From: Paracoccaceae bacterium | GTDB lineage: Bacteria; Pseudomonadota; Alphaproteobacteria; Rhodobacterales; Rhodobacteraceae | Direction of reading: 5' to 3' | Assembly (NCBI GenBank): GCA_006226775.1 | Contig: SBGD01000067.1 | Location: forward strand, 1 to 32,243 | Length of the DNA: 32,243 bases | Program-made: the position numbers and the translations under genes | The notes under the pieces: generated by a model | Seen by the model: only the letters and a program-made list of their open reading frames with translations | Told to the model about the DNA's origin: nothing | The model's database searches: none | Shown: piece after piece, positions 1-11,645 of the stretch | Layout: every line of letters begins with the position of its first letter | Numbering within the stretch: the first letter of the stretch is position 1

Positions 1-87
1 GCTGGCCGCGGGGTCCGGCTGCGCCCGCGCGGCTGCGGGCGGCGCAGGTGCCCCGCCCGTGCGGCAGGGCGCCCTGGGGTGAGCGGA

Positions 88-1395
88 TCAGTCCTTGCCG
101 AAGACGCGGTCGAAGATCGTGTCGACGTGCTTGGTGTGATAGGCCATGTCGAATTTCTCGTTGATGCCGTCTTTGCCGAGTGCCGCGACCACCTCCGCGT
201 CGGCCAGAAGCTGCTCGCGGAAATCGACCCGCTCTTCCCAGACCCGGAGCGCATTGCGCTGCACCATGGCATAGGCGTCCTCGCGCGACACGCCGGCCTG
301 GGTCAGCGCCAGCAGCACCCGCTGCGACATCACGAGGCCGGGGAACCTGTTCATGTTGTCCAGCATGTTGTCGGGGAAGATCAGCATCTTTTCCACCACG
401 CCCGCCAGCCGGTGCAGGGCAAAGTCCAGCGTGATGGTGGCATCCGGCCCGATGGCGCGTTCGACCGAGGAATGCGAGATGTCGCGCTCGTGCCAGAGGG
501 CGACGTTCTCCATCGCCGGCACCACCGCCATGCGCACCAACCGCGCCAGGCCGGTCAGGTTCTCGGTCAGCACCGGGTTCTTCTTGTGCGGCATCGCGGA
601 GGAGCCTTTCTGGCCCATCGAGAAGAACTCGGCCCCCTCCAGCACCTCGGTGCGCTGCATGTGGCGGATCTCGACCGCGACGTTCTCGATCGACGACGCG
701 ATGACGCCGAGGATCGCAAAGAACATCGCATGGCGGTCGCGCGGGATCACCTGGGTCGAGATCGGCTCGGGGGTGAGGCCGAGCTTGGCGCAGACGTGTT
801 CCTCGACCGCCGGGTCGATATTGGCGAAGGTGCCGACGGCGCCGGAGATCGCGCCGGTGGCAATCTCGTCGCGCGCGGCCAGCAGGCGGGCCTTGTTGCG
901 GTCCATCTCGGCGTAGAAGCGCGCGAAGGTCAGGCCCATGGTGGTGGGCTCGGCATGGATGCCGTGGCTGCGGCCGACGCGCACGGTCATCTTGTGTTCC
1001 ATCGCGCGGGTCTTGAGCGCGGCGAGCAGGCGGTCGAGGCCCACCATGAGCACATCCGCCGCGCGCACCAGTTGCACGTTGAAGCAGGTGTCGAGCACGT
1101 CCGAGGAGGTCATGCCCTGGTGCACGAAGCGCGCCTCTTCGGAGCCCACGTGTTCCGCGAGATGGGTGAGGAAGGCGATCACGTCGTGCCTGGTGACGGC
1201 CTCGATCTCGTCGATGCGGGCGACGTCGAAGTCGACGTCTTTGGCTTTCCAGACGGCCTCGGCGTTTTCCCGCGGGACCACGCCCAGGTCGGCCTGCGCG
1301 TCGCAGGCATGGGCCTCGATCTCGTACCAGATGCGGAACTTGGTGGCGGGGTCCCAGATGGCGGTCATTTCGGGGCGGGCATAACGGGGGATCAT
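88..1395 (-). CDS. purB: Adenylosuccinate lyase
   Basis: This enzyme cleaves SAICAR to AICAR and adenylosuccinate to AMP plus fumarate in cytosolic purine synthesis. The 435-residue product is the usual length for the alphaproteobacterial family. Its fumarase/aspartase superfamily signature SSAMPHKKN lies at about residues 265-273, with the GRSHGIHAEP histidine motif at about 141-150 and QGMTSSD near 93-99. I start it at the ATG whose protein begins MIPRYARPEM, because AAGG sits about 10 nt upstream and the family begins this way. The frame stays open further upstream, but that extension is low-complexity and runs toward the repeat array. Its 5' side faces the 92-bp tandem array, whose nearest unit is about 75 bp upstream, so the promoter must lie between or within the repeats. 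A weak candidate is TTGTCC-N17-TAAACG. The identity is secure. Confidence 0.97.
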   Translation of the reverse strand: MIPRYARPEMTAIWDPATKFRIWYEIEAHACDAQADLGVVPRENAEAVWKAKDVDFDVARIDEIEAVTRHDVIAFLTHLAEHVGSEEARFVHQGMTSSDVLDTCFNVQLVRAADVLMVGLDRLLAALKTRAMEHKMTVRVGRSHGIHAEPTTMGLTFARFYAEMDRNKARLLAARDEIATGAISGAVGTFANIDPAVEEHVCAKLGLTPEPISTQVIPRDRHAMFFAILGVIASSIENVAVEIRHMQRTEVLEGAEFFSMGQKGSSAMPHKKNPVLTENLTGLARLVRMAVVPAMENVALWHERDISHSSVERAIGPDATITLDFALHRLAGVVEKMLIFPDNMLDNMNRFPGLVMSQRVLLALTQAGVSREDAYAMVQRNALRVWEERVDFREQLLADAEVVAALGKDGINEKFDMAYHTKHVDTIFDRVFGKD

Positions 1396-1470
1396 GGCAG
1401 ACCTTTTCGACGTGGCGTTCGCAGGTGCGTTTACGCTCATGGGGCAGGGGGGACAAGGCCGAGCCGAGGC

Positions 1471-1953
1471 GGGCCGATCCATTGATGGATCGGTTCCGAT
1501 CTGTTGACAGATCGGGGTGGCGCGCCCCTGGCGCCGTTCGGATCAGGCCGGAGGTTCGGCGCGGGCCGATCCATTGATGGATCGGTGCCGATCTGTTGAC
1601 AGATCGGGGTGGCGCACCCCTGGCAGCGTTCGGATCATGACTGAGGTTCGGTGCGGGCCGATCCATTGATGGATCGGTTCCGATCTGTTGACAGATCGGG
1701 GTGGCGCGCCCCTAGCTGTGTTCGGATCAGGCCGGAGGTTCGGCGCGGGCCGATCCATTGATGGATCGGTGCCGATCTGTTGACAGATCGGGGTGGCGCG
1801 CCCCTGGCTGTGTTCGGATCATTCCGAAGGCTCGGCGCGGGCCGATCCATTGATGGATCGGTGCCGATCTGTTGACAGATCGGGGTGGCGCACCCCTGGC
1901 GGCGTTCGGATCAGGCCGGAGGTCTGGCGCGGGCCGATCTGTTGACAGATCGG
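1471..1953. repeat. 92-bp tandem repeat array with paired hairpins
   Basis: Five complete units start at 1471, 1563, 1655, 1747 and 1839, exactly 92 bp apart, and a truncated sixth occupies 1931-1953. Each unit opens with two adjacent inverted repeats, CCGATCCA-TTGA-TGGATCGG and CCGATCTG-TTGA-CAGATCGG, separated by TT or TG. These first ~50 bp are nearly invariant, while the last ~40 bp vary (for example GGCGCC, GGCAGC, AGCTGT). The sixth unit has lost 22 bp between its two CCGATC direct repeats, leaving only the second hairpin. The array fills the space between the 3' end of the hydrolase-OsmC gene and purB. Its 92-bp period is not a multiple of three, and the open frames across it are by-products of the repeat. 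A transcript from either strand would fold into up to eleven short hairpins. Its function is unknown. Confidence 0.95.
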
Positions 1954-1958
1954 CGCCG

Positions 1959-3179
1959 TCAGTCCGACAGTTCGGTGACGATCTGCGCCGTCCCTTCCAG
2001 CGTGCGATGCACCGGGCATTTGTCGGCGATCTTCATCAGTGCCGCGCGCTGGTCCTCGCTCAGATCGCCTTCGAGCCGGATCACCCGGTGGAACGTATCG
2101 ATCCGGGTCGCGGTCCCGGTGCCGGCATCCTGCGCGTGCACCTTGTCGTGGCTGACATCGACGCTGACATGCGCCAGCGGCCAGCCCTTGCGGCGGGCAT
2201 ACATGCGGATCGTCATCGAGGTGCAGGCGCCCAGGCCCGCAGACAGGAACCCGTAGGGCGACATGCCGCGGTTGGTGCCGCCATAGGCCTCGGGCTCGTC
2301 GGCCAGCGCATGGTGATGCGGGCCGGAGGTCACGTCCTGCAGGAACCCGTCCGGCGCGGCCTCGGAGACACGCACCACCCCCTCCGGCGCCCCGGGCGGC
2401 GGGGCAGGCGGCGCGAGGTCGAGGTAGCGGCCGCACCAGGCGGCAATCACCTCGGCCGCGTATTCGGCATCGGCCGGGCGCGTGATCAGGTGATCGGCAT
2501 CGTCCAGCGTGACGAAGCTCTTGGGATGCTTGGCGGCGCGAAAGATCCGCGCGGCATTGTCGATCCCGACCACCGCGTCGCGCGGCGCGTGCAGGATCAG
2601 CAGGGCCTTGCGCAACCCGGCAATCGCCGGTTCCAGCTTCTGCGCCGAGACATCCTCGACAAAGGCCTGGCCGATGGTGATCTTCCGCCCGCCCAGGTCG
2701 ACCTCGGCGGTGCCCGTCTCGGCGATCTCGGCCAGGGCGCCGTCGAAATTGCCGGTCACATGGCCCGGATCGAAGGGCGCGCCGAGGGTGACCACCGCGC
2801 GCACCTGGGCCATCTGCCCCGCCGCGCGCAGCACCGCCGCGCCGCCCAGCGAATGGCCTATCAGCAGATCCGGCGCCATGTCGCGCGCCGCCAGCGCCGC
2901 ACCCGCGGCCAGCAGATCCTCGACGTTGCTGGTGAAAGTGGTATTGCTGAACTCGCCCTCGGAATGGCCCAGCCCGGTGAAATCGAAGCGCAGCACCGCG
3001 ATCCCCATGGCCGCCAGCCGCCCCGAGATCCGCCGGGCCGCGGGAATGTCCTTGGAGCAGGTGAAACAATGGGCAAAAAGCGCGGTGGCCAGCGGCGCGC
3101 CCTCGGGCAGGTCGAGCCGCGCCGCGAGGGTCTGGCCGGAATGGCCGGGAAAGGTGAAACGTTCGGTCGGCATGGGCAT
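1959..3179 (-). CDS. Bifunctional alpha/beta hydrolase-OsmC fusion protein
   Basis: The 406-residue product joins two domains. Residues ~1-255 are an alpha/beta hydrolase with nucleophile elbow GHSLGG (Ser110), a likely acid Asp201 and His230 in DDADH. Residues ~265-406 are an OsmC/Ohr-type domain with the two redox cysteines Cys319 (GACTS) and Cys388 (KCPVH). OsmC proteins reduce organic hydroperoxides at such a cysteine pair. The substrate of the hydrolase half is unknown, but the fusion suggests joint handling of an ester or lipid peroxide. No signal peptide is visible, so it should be cytosolic. The fusion architecture is known in Proteobacteria. The gene ends directly against the partial sixth unit of the 92-bp array, whose hairpin could act as its 3' end. 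A divergent gene starts at 3267. Confidence 0.92.
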   Translation of the reverse strand: MPMPTERFTFPGHSGQTLAARLDLPEGAPLATALFAHCFTCSKDIPAARRISGRLAAMGIAVLRFDFTGLGHSEGEFSNTTFTSNVEDLLAAGAALAARDMAPDLLIGHSLGGAAVLRAAGQMAQVRAVVTLGAPFDPGHVTGNFDGALAEIAETGTAEVDLGGRKITIGQAFVEDVSAQKLEPAIAGLRKALLILHAPRDAVVGIDNAARIFRAAKHPKSFVTLDDADHLITRPADAEYAAEVIAAWCGRYLDLAPPAPPPGAPEGVVRVSEAAPDGFLQDVTSGPHHHALADEPEAYGGTNRGMSPYGFLSAGLGACTSMTIRMYARRKGWPLAHVSVDVSHDKVHAQDAGTGTATRIDTFHRVIRLEGDLSEDQRAALMKIADKCPVHRTLEGTAQIVTELSD

Positions 3180-3266
3180 CCTCCTCGGCTGCGGTTATGG
3201 CAACCCTAGAGCCTGCCGCGGCCCGCGACCATGGCCGGGGCGGCGGCGTCACGAGGGTGTGAGAAG

Positions 3267-4145
3267 ATGCGGTTCATCGCCGGGGCAAGCCTTGCCGTTG
3301 CGCTCACCGTTCTGGCTCTGGGCCAGGCGGGCGGGCTGCATCCCTTGGGCGATTCCCTGGCCGTGCTGCAGGTGCCCGCGCTGGCCCTGGCGGCGCTGGG
3401 GCTGGCGTGGGTGCGATGGCCGGCCTGGCTGCGCGGGTTGGTGCTGCTGGCGGTGGTTGTGCTGGCGCTCTTGCGGCTGGCCGATTGGACCTGGCCCGGC
3501 CCGGTGCCAGAGGACCCGGTGACGCTCTACCAGAAGAACCTGCGGTTCGACGGCATCGACGCGGCCGCCTTTCGCGCCGAGATCGGCGCGACCGCGCCGG
3601 ACCTCATCACCCTGCAGGAGGTGAGCCGCCGCAATGCGCCGCTGGTGGCCGATCCGGGGGCCGATTACGCCACCCGGCATCACTGTGCGGGCGGCGGGGT
3701 CGGCGGCACGGCGGTGCTGGCGCGGTTTCCCGCGGTGCCGGGCTCGGCGGTCTGCCTGCGCGGGATGGCGGCCATTGCGCTGGAGGGCCCAGAGGGGCGG
3801 TTCTGGCTGGTCTCGGTCCACCTGCACTGGCCCTGGCCCTACGGGCAGGCCGAGCACAGCGCGGCGTTGCTCGCGCGGCTGGAAGGCCTCGAGGGGCCTG
3901 TGGTGATCGGCGGCGATTTCAACATGGTGCCCTGGTCCCATCGGCTGCGGGCCTTCGCGCGGGCCAGTCGCAGCGATCTGGTGCGGCCCATCGGCGCGAC
4001 GCTCTGGCGGAGCTGGGTGCCGCTGCCGATCGACCATGTGCTCGCGCCCTGTGGCGGCGGACGCAAGGCCCGGCCCGAACTGGGCTCGGATCACCGCGGC
4101 GTGCTGGCGCGGATCTCCCTGGGGCCGGAGTGCGCTGGAGATTGA
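3267..4145 (+). CDS. Endonuclease/exonuclease/phosphatase family protein, membrane-anchored
   Basis: The 292-residue product has an N-terminal hydrophobic region (about residues 5-75, two or three predicted membrane segments) followed by an EEP (Mg2+-dependent phosphodiesterase) domain. Expected metal and catalytic motifs are present: Asn91 in QKNLR, Glu118 in LQEV, His185 in VHLHW, Asp217 and Asn219 in GGDFNMVPW, and the terminal Asp275-His276 in SDHRG. Family members hydrolyse nucleic acid or phospholipid phosphodiesters. The orientation behind a membrane anchor suggests a periplasmic active site, but the substrate cannot be read from sequence. I chose the ATG of MRFIAG, which starts the hydrophobic segment. 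An ATG 36 nt upstream is also possible. It is divergent from the hydrolase-OsmC gene, with under 90 bp between them. Confidence 0.85.
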   Translation: MRFIAGASLAVALTVLALGQAGGLHPLGDSLAVLQVPALALAALGLAWVRWPAWLRGLVLLAVVVLALLRLADWTWPGPVPEDPVTLYQKNLRFDGIDAAAFRAEIGATAPDLITLQEVSRRNAPLVADPGADYATRHHCAGGGVGGTAVLARFPAVPGSAVCLRGMAAIALEGPEGRFWLVSVHLHWPWPYGQAEHSAALLARLEGLEGPVVIGGDFNMVPWSHRLRAFARASRSDLVRPIGATLWRSWVPLPIDHVLAPCGGGRKARPELGSDHRGVLARISLGPECAGD

Positions 4146-4182
4146 GGCAGATCGCGGCGGCGATCCGGCAGGCCCCGGGCCG

Positions 4183-4191
4183 TGCTATACT
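4183..4191 (+). promoter_or_regulatory. Extended -10 promoter for the ABM-like gene
   Basis: TG-C-TATACT forms a good extended -10 element (TGn plus 5 of 6 matches to TATAAT) with no clear -35. It would start transcription about 18 nt before the ATG at 4216, just ahead of the AAAGGAG ribosome-binding site at 4203-4209. Inferred from consensus only. Confidence 0.45.
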
Positions 4192-4215
4192 GACGCCTCA
4201 GCAAAGGAGCCCGCC

Positions 4216-4512
4216 ATGATCATGCGCATCTTTCAGGTCACCACCCATCCGGGCAAGGAGGCCGCCTTCAGCACCTTCTTCCACGAAACCGCCATTCCGT
4301 TGATGAAATCCACCGATGGCTGCGTCCAGGTGCTGCCCGGCGCACCGCACGCGGGCCACCCGCGGGATTTCGCCTTCGTCATGGTCTGGCGCGATCTCGA
4401 GGCGCTCAGGGCTTTCGTCGGCGAGGATTACGACAGCGCCCATATCGCCCCGGAAGAGGCCGAACTGGTGGCCGAGCGGCGGATCGCACATTACGACCTG
4501 GTCACCGAGTGA
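4216..4512 (+). CDS. Small ABM-superfamily (antibiotic biosynthesis monooxygenase-like) protein
   Basis: The 98-residue product has the pattern of a single dimeric alpha+beta barrel (ABM, PF03992-like): an N-terminal strand MRIFQVTTHPGKE, a helix with an FFHET motif, a central CVQVLPG strand, then FAFVMVWRDLEALRAF, a typical second half. Family members include quinol monooxygenases and many uncharacterised small enzymes, so the reaction is not determined. The start is supported by AAAGGAG 7-13 nt upstream. It ends 67 bp before the convergent mnmA, with a long hairpin in between. Fold assignment is reasonably sure; function is unknown. Confidence 0.72.
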   Translation: MIMRIFQVTTHPGKEAAFSTFFHETAIPLMKSTDGCVQVLPGAPHAGHPRDFAFVMVWRDLEALRAFVGEDYDSAHIAPEEAELVAERRIAHYDLVTE

Positions 4513-4527
4513 CGGCGCCGCTCGTCC

Positions 4528-4569
4528 AGCCCTTGCGGGCAGTCCTCGCGATGACAGCCCGCAAGGGCT
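4528..4569. terminator. Bidirectional hairpin between convergent genes
   Basis: AGCCCTTGCGGGC at 4528-4540 and its exact complement at 4557-4569 make a 13-bp perfect stem with a 16-nt loop. It sits between the convergent stops of the ABM-like gene and mnmA. There is no T-tract on either side, so it may halt or protect both transcripts rather than act as a classical intrinsic terminator. Confidence 0.6.
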
Positions 4570-4579
4570 CGAAGAGCGT

Positions 4580-5725
4580 TCAGGCCCCGCGCCAGATCCA
4601 GCCGCCGCCCAGCACCCGGGTGCCGCCGGTCTCGTAGAAGACGCAGGCCTGGCCGGGCGAGACGCCCTCTTCGGGGGTCAGCAATTCGACTTCGGCCTGC
4701 GTCTCGGAAAGCGGCCGCAGGATCGCCTCGCGCGGGGGCCGCGTCGAGCGGACCTTGACCGAGATCTCGCGCTCCCTGCTGTCGGCGAAACCGCCATCGC
4801 CCAGCCAGTTGACCTCGCGCACCGGCACCGTCCGGGTCGACAGCAGCTCCTTCGGCCCCACCACCACCCGCTTGCCGTCCACGTCCAGCTTCACCACGTA
4901 AAGCGGCTCCGAAAGCCCGCCGATGCCCAGGCCCCGCCGCTGGCCGATGGTGTAATGGATCACCCCGCGATGCGCGCCCAGCACCCGGCCATCGGCATGC
5001 ACGATCTCGCCCGGTTCCGCCGCGCCGGGGCGCAGCTTCTCGATCACCGCGGCGTAATTGCCGTCGGGCACGAAGCAGATGTCCTGGCTGTCGGGCTTGT
5101 CTGCCACGCTCAGCCCGTGTCGTGCCGCCAGCGCCCGGGTCTCGGCCTTCGACGTCAGGTGACCCAGCGGAAAGCGCAGGTAGTCCAACTGCTCGCGCGT
5201 GGTGGAGAACAGGAAATAGCTCTGGTCGCGGGTGGCATCCGCCGCGTGGTGCAGCTCCGCGCCCTGCGCGCCCATCTTGCGCTGGATGTAATGCCCGGTC
5301 GCCATGCAATCGGCGTCGAGATCGCGTGCGGTGCCCAGCAGGTCCTTGAACTTCACCCGCTCGTTGCAGCGGATGCAGGGCACGGGCGTCGCGCCCCCAA
5401 GGTAGCTCTCGGCGAATTCGTCCATCACCGCGTCGCGGAACACGCTCTCGTAATCCAGCACGTAATGCGGAAAGCCCATCTCCTCGGCCACCCGGCGCGC
5501 ATCGTGGATGTCGCGGCCGGCGCAGCAGGCACCCTTCTTGGCCAATGCGGCGCCGTGGTCGTAAAGCTGCAGCGTGATGCCCACCACGTCATAGCCTTCG
5601 CGCGCCAGTTCCGCCGCCACGACCGAGGAATCCACCCCGCCCGACATGGCGACGACGACGCGGGTCTCGGACGGCGGCTTGGCAAAGCCCAGCGAGTTCA
5701 GTTTTTCGGCGGCAAGCACGGACAT
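4580..5725 (-). CDS. mnmA: tRNA-specific 2-thiouridylase MnmA
   Basis: MnmA activates and thiolates U34 of tRNA Lys, Glu and Gln in the cytosol, taking sulfur from a persulfide relay. The 381-residue product shows the N-type ATP pyrophosphatase PP-loop SGGVDSS (residues 28-34), the catalytic Cys120 in [11 protein letters not shown] and the second catalytic Cys217 in DSQDICF. It has the central domain motif [10 protein letters not shown] and a C-terminal beta-barrel region. The start is fixed by AGGAGA a few bases upstream. A promoter lies at 5753-5780. It is divergent from sciP and convergent with the ABM-like gene. Identity is secure. Confidence 0.97.
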   Translation of the reverse strand: MSVLAAEKLNSLGFAKPPSETRVVVAMSGGVDSSVVAAELAREGYDVVGITLQLYDHGAALAKKGACCAGRDIHDARRVAEEMGFPHYVLDYESVFRDAVMDEFAESYLGGATPVPCIRCNERVKFKDLLGTARDLDADCMATGHYIQRKMGAQGAELHHAADATRDQSYFLFSTTREQLDYLRFPLGHLTSKAETRALAARHGLSVADKPDSQDICFVPDGNYAAVIEKLRPGAAEPGEIVHADGRVLGAHRGVIHYTIGQRRGLGIGGLSEPLYVVKLDVDGKRVVVGPKELLSTRTVPVREVNWLGDGGFADSREREISVKVRSTRPPREAILRPLSETQAEVELLTPEEGVSPGQACVFYETGGTRVLGGGWIWRGA

Positions 5726-5752
5726 GCGATTCTCCTGCGGGAAGTCCGCGAG

Positions 5753-5780
5753 AATATAGGAAAATCCGAGATACTCTCAA
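5753..5780 (-). promoter_or_regulatory. Sigma-70-type promoter of mnmA
   Basis: On the minus strand TTGAGA, 16 nt and TATATT make a good -35/-10 pair ending 27 nt before the mnmA start codon. A GANTC site (GATTC, 5728-5732), the CcrM methylation motif of alphaproteobacteria, lies in the leader; one such site alone may be chance. Confidence 0.6.
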
Positions 5781-5848
5781 GGGTGGCCTTCATCCGCGGT
5801 TAAGCCCCGCTGCCCATTCTCGGGGTCAGAGGCTTGCACGAGGATGAC

Positions 5849-6127
5849 ATGTACTTGAAGAAAGTCGAAGGGCCCCGCGCGGTGACCCTTCCGGATGGGT
5901 CGGTCATGACCCGCGCCGATCTGCCGCCGGCGGAAACACGCCGCTGGGTTGCCTCGCGCAAGGCAGCAGTCGTCAGAGGCGTCATTTACGGATTGATTTC
6001 CCAGGAAGAAGCGCAGAAACAATACGCAATTTCCGCCGAGGAGTTCCGCGAATGGGTGACCGCGGTATCGCAATTCGGTGAGGAAGCGCTGAAAGCCACC
6101 GCACTTCAGAAATATCGACAACCATGA
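5849..6127 (+). CDS. sciP: CtrA inhibitor SciP (DUF1153 family)
   Basis: The 92-residue product is a DUF1153 protein, the family of Caulobacter SciP. SciP binds DNA-bound CtrA and restrains transcription of CtrA targets. Recognisable parts are the N-terminal VEGPRAVTLPDGS segment, the LPPAETRRWVASRKAAVV region and the helix-turn-helix-like stretch with GLISQEEAQKQYAISAEEF near residues 48-66. The start chosen is ATG 5849 with GAGG about 6 nt upstream; a TTG at 5834 is in frame but less likely. It lies 95 bp upstream of ctrA in the same direction, so target and inhibitor are neighbours, as I recall for Rhodobacter. Family identity is strong; the regulatory role is inferred from the family. Confidence 0.9.
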   Translation: MYLKKVEGPRAVTLPDGSVMTRADLPPAETRRWVASRKAAVVRGVIYGLISQEEAQKQYAISAEEFREWVTAVSQFGEEALKATALQKYRQP

Positions 6128-6155
6128 GTTGTGTTCCGGTTTTTCCCCTGATACG

Positions 6156-6171
6156 GTAACCGTCGGTTAAC
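6156..6171 (+). promoter_or_regulatory. Candidate CtrA box upstream of ctrA
   Basis: GTAA at 6156-6159, seven bases and TTAAC at 6167-6171 match the CtrA consensus TTAA-N7-TTAAC with a single mismatch. Another TTAA half site lies at 6186-6189. The position, about 50 bp before the ctrA start, would suit autoregulation. This is a consensus match only. Confidence 0.55.
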
Positions 6172-6222
6172 CTTTCTTGTACAGGTTAAGCGGGTAACGG
6201 GACCACCCATTGGAGACAGTAC

Positions 6223-6945
6223 ATGCGCGTGTTGCTTGTTGAGGACGATCCGACAACGGCGAAAAGTATCGAGTTGATGCTGACCCATGCCAATCTGAAC
6301 GTCTATTGCACCGATCTCGGGGAAGAGGGGATCGATCTTGCAAAGCTCTATGATTACGACCTTATCCTGCTTGATCTGGGCCTGCCGGACATGAACGGGC
6401 ATGAGGTTCTGCGCCAGTTGCGCCTGGCGCGAATCGAGACGCCGATCCTCATTCTCTCCGGGTCCGACGATACCGAGAGCAAGCTCAAGGGTTTCGGCTT
6501 CGGCGCCGATGACTATCTGACCAAGCCGTTTCACCGCGAAGAGCTGGTGGCACGCATCCACGCGATCATCCGCCGATCCAAGGGCCATTCGCAATCGATT
6601 ATCCGCACCGGAATGATTTCCGTCGATCTGGATGCCAAGACGGTCGAGGTCGGGGGGCGCCCGGTGCATCTGACCGGCAAGGAATACCAGATGCTGGAAC
6701 TGCTCAGCCTGCGCAAAGGGACGACGCTGACAAAAGAAATGTTTTTGAATCATCTTTACGGCGGCATGGATGAACCGGAATTGAAGATCATTGACGTGTT
6801 TATCTGCAAGTTGCGCAAGAAACTGAGCCAGGCCACCGAGGGCGAGAACTATATCGAAACCGTCTGGGGCCGTGGCTACGTGCTGCGCGATCCCGCGCCG
6901 AAGGAAATGGATGGCGGCGGCGACCGCCTTGCCATCCGCGCCTGA
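6223..6945 (+). CDS. ctrA: Cell-cycle response regulator CtrA
   Basis: CtrA is the OmpR-type master regulator of the CckA-ChpT-CtrA relay. In Rhodobacterales it mainly controls flagellar motility, gene transfer agent or quorum-linked functions rather than viability. The 240-residue protein has an N-terminal receiver domain with acidic pair Asp8/Asp9, phospho-acceptor Asp51 in [11 protein letters not shown], Ser79 and Lys101 in YLTKPF. A winged-helix domain spans about 125-225, with the [11 protein letters not shown] and [12 protein letters not shown] helices and the GRGYVLRDP hairpin. A short variable tail ends in RA rather than the terminal AA that serves as the ClpXP degron in Caulobacter. 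It follows sciP and is preceded by a near-perfect CtrA box. Confidence 0.96.
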   Translation: MRVLLVEDDPTTAKSIELMLTHANLNVYCTDLGEEGIDLAKLYDYDLILLDLGLPDMNGHEVLRQLRLARIETPILILSGSDDTESKLKGFGFGADDYLTKPFHREELVARIHAIIRRSKGHSQSIIRTGMISVDLDAKTVEVGGRPVHLTGKEYQMLELLSLRKGTTLTKEMFLNHLYGGMDEPELKIIDVFICKLRKKLSQATEGENYIETVWGRGYVLRDPAPKEMDGGGDRLAIRA

Positions 6946-6970
6946 CCCGATGCGGCCAGTGACGGTCTGA

Positions 6971-11241
<4,271 letters not shown>

Positions 11242-11269
11242 CACCTCCTTCAGTATTTTGTTCTCAAAT

Positions 11270-11284
11270 GTTCGCAGAAAGTTC
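11270..11284 (+). promoter_or_regulatory. LexA (SOS) box, GTTC-N7-GTTC
   Basis: GTTC (11270-11273), seven bases and GTTC (11281-11284) match exactly the direct-repeat LexA operator established for alphaproteobacteria such as Rhodobacter. A third GTTC lies 6 bases upstream at 11260-11263. The box is 57 bp before the ATG of a small membrane peptide at 11342 and just downstream of the recG stop, so it should control that peptide, not recG. A weak -35/-10 pair (TTCTCA-N18-TTTACA) would flank the box. Confidence 0.8.
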
Positions 11285-11341
11285 TTTACAGAAGGTTTCC
11301 GATATGGGAACAAAGGGGCAACAGACAAACGGAGACGCCCC

Positions 11342-11464
11342 ATGCTGAAGGCCCTGACCAAGACCCGCCGCCACGCCGATCTGAGCCTGGTTCAGGATGC
11401 CGCCGGGGCGGTTTCGCTTGTCATCATCCTGGTCGGTGCGCTGCACCTGCCGGCATTTGTCTAG
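11342..11464 (+). CDS. SOS-controlled 40-residue single-span membrane peptide (putative)
   Basis: I do not recognise this family. The 40-residue product has a basic N-terminal part (Lys3, Lys7, Arg9, Arg10, His11) followed by a hydrophobic segment at about residues 20-40 (VSLVIILVGALHL), so it is probably an inner-membrane peptide with its N terminus in the cytosol. GGAG at 11331-11334, 7 nt before ATG, is a good ribosome-binding site. Upstream is a perfect alphaproteobacterial LexA box and downstream a strong terminator at 11597-11626, so it forms its own SOS-type transcription unit. By analogy with SidA of Caulobacter or TisB of E. coli it could be a damage-induced division inhibitor or membrane-active peptide. 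That is inference from layout alone; no homology is claimed. Confidence 0.72.
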   Translation: MLKALTKTRRHADLSLVQDAAGAVSLVIILVGALHLPAFV

Positions 11465-11596
11465 GATTTACCTCTGCCTGCTTCGCGTTCCGTATCCCGC
11501 GCACCTGTCCCTTTCCGCGCGACCTGCCTTATCCCATTCCCCTGGGAGTTTCGGGGTCTGCCTCAACGCCCCAAACACGGCACGCGATGCTTCCTT

Positions 11597-11626
11597 GGCC
11601 GCCTTCTTCGGAAGGCGGCCTTTTTT
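11597..11626 (+). terminator. Intrinsic terminator with TTCG tetraloop
   Basis: GGCCGCCTTC, loop TTCG and GAAGGCGGCC form a perfect 10-bp stem followed by six T residues on the plus strand. It ends the transcript of the SOS-box peptide. The ~130 bp between that peptide and the hairpin are pyrimidine-rich with no convincing gene. The complement lacks a T-tract, so it does not serve the facing minus-strand gene well. Confidence 0.93.
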
Positions 11627-11645
11627 CTGAAAATTGTCCGGAAAT

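Noticed and set aside
1-87. Gene fragment at the left edge
   Set aside because: No motif or start visible in 87 GC-rich bases after the purB stop; nothing can be supported.
79-1485. Plus-strand 468-residue frame over purB
   Set aside because: Antisense shadow of purB; high GC keeps the opposite frame open and the product is His/Arg-rich without motifs.
1543-1850. Two 71-residue minus-strand open frames across the 92-bp array
   Set aside because: They are the same repeat read in shifted frames 92 bp apart, with no ribosome-binding site and low-complexity product.
1471-1953. CRISPR array
   Set aside because: The entire 92-bp unit repeats, with no unique 30-40-bp spacers and no cas genes nearby.
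11465-11596. A further small gene between the SOS peptide and its terminator
   Set aside because: Open frames here lack ribosome-binding sites and the stretch is pyrimidine-rich; it is better read as a 3' untranslated region.
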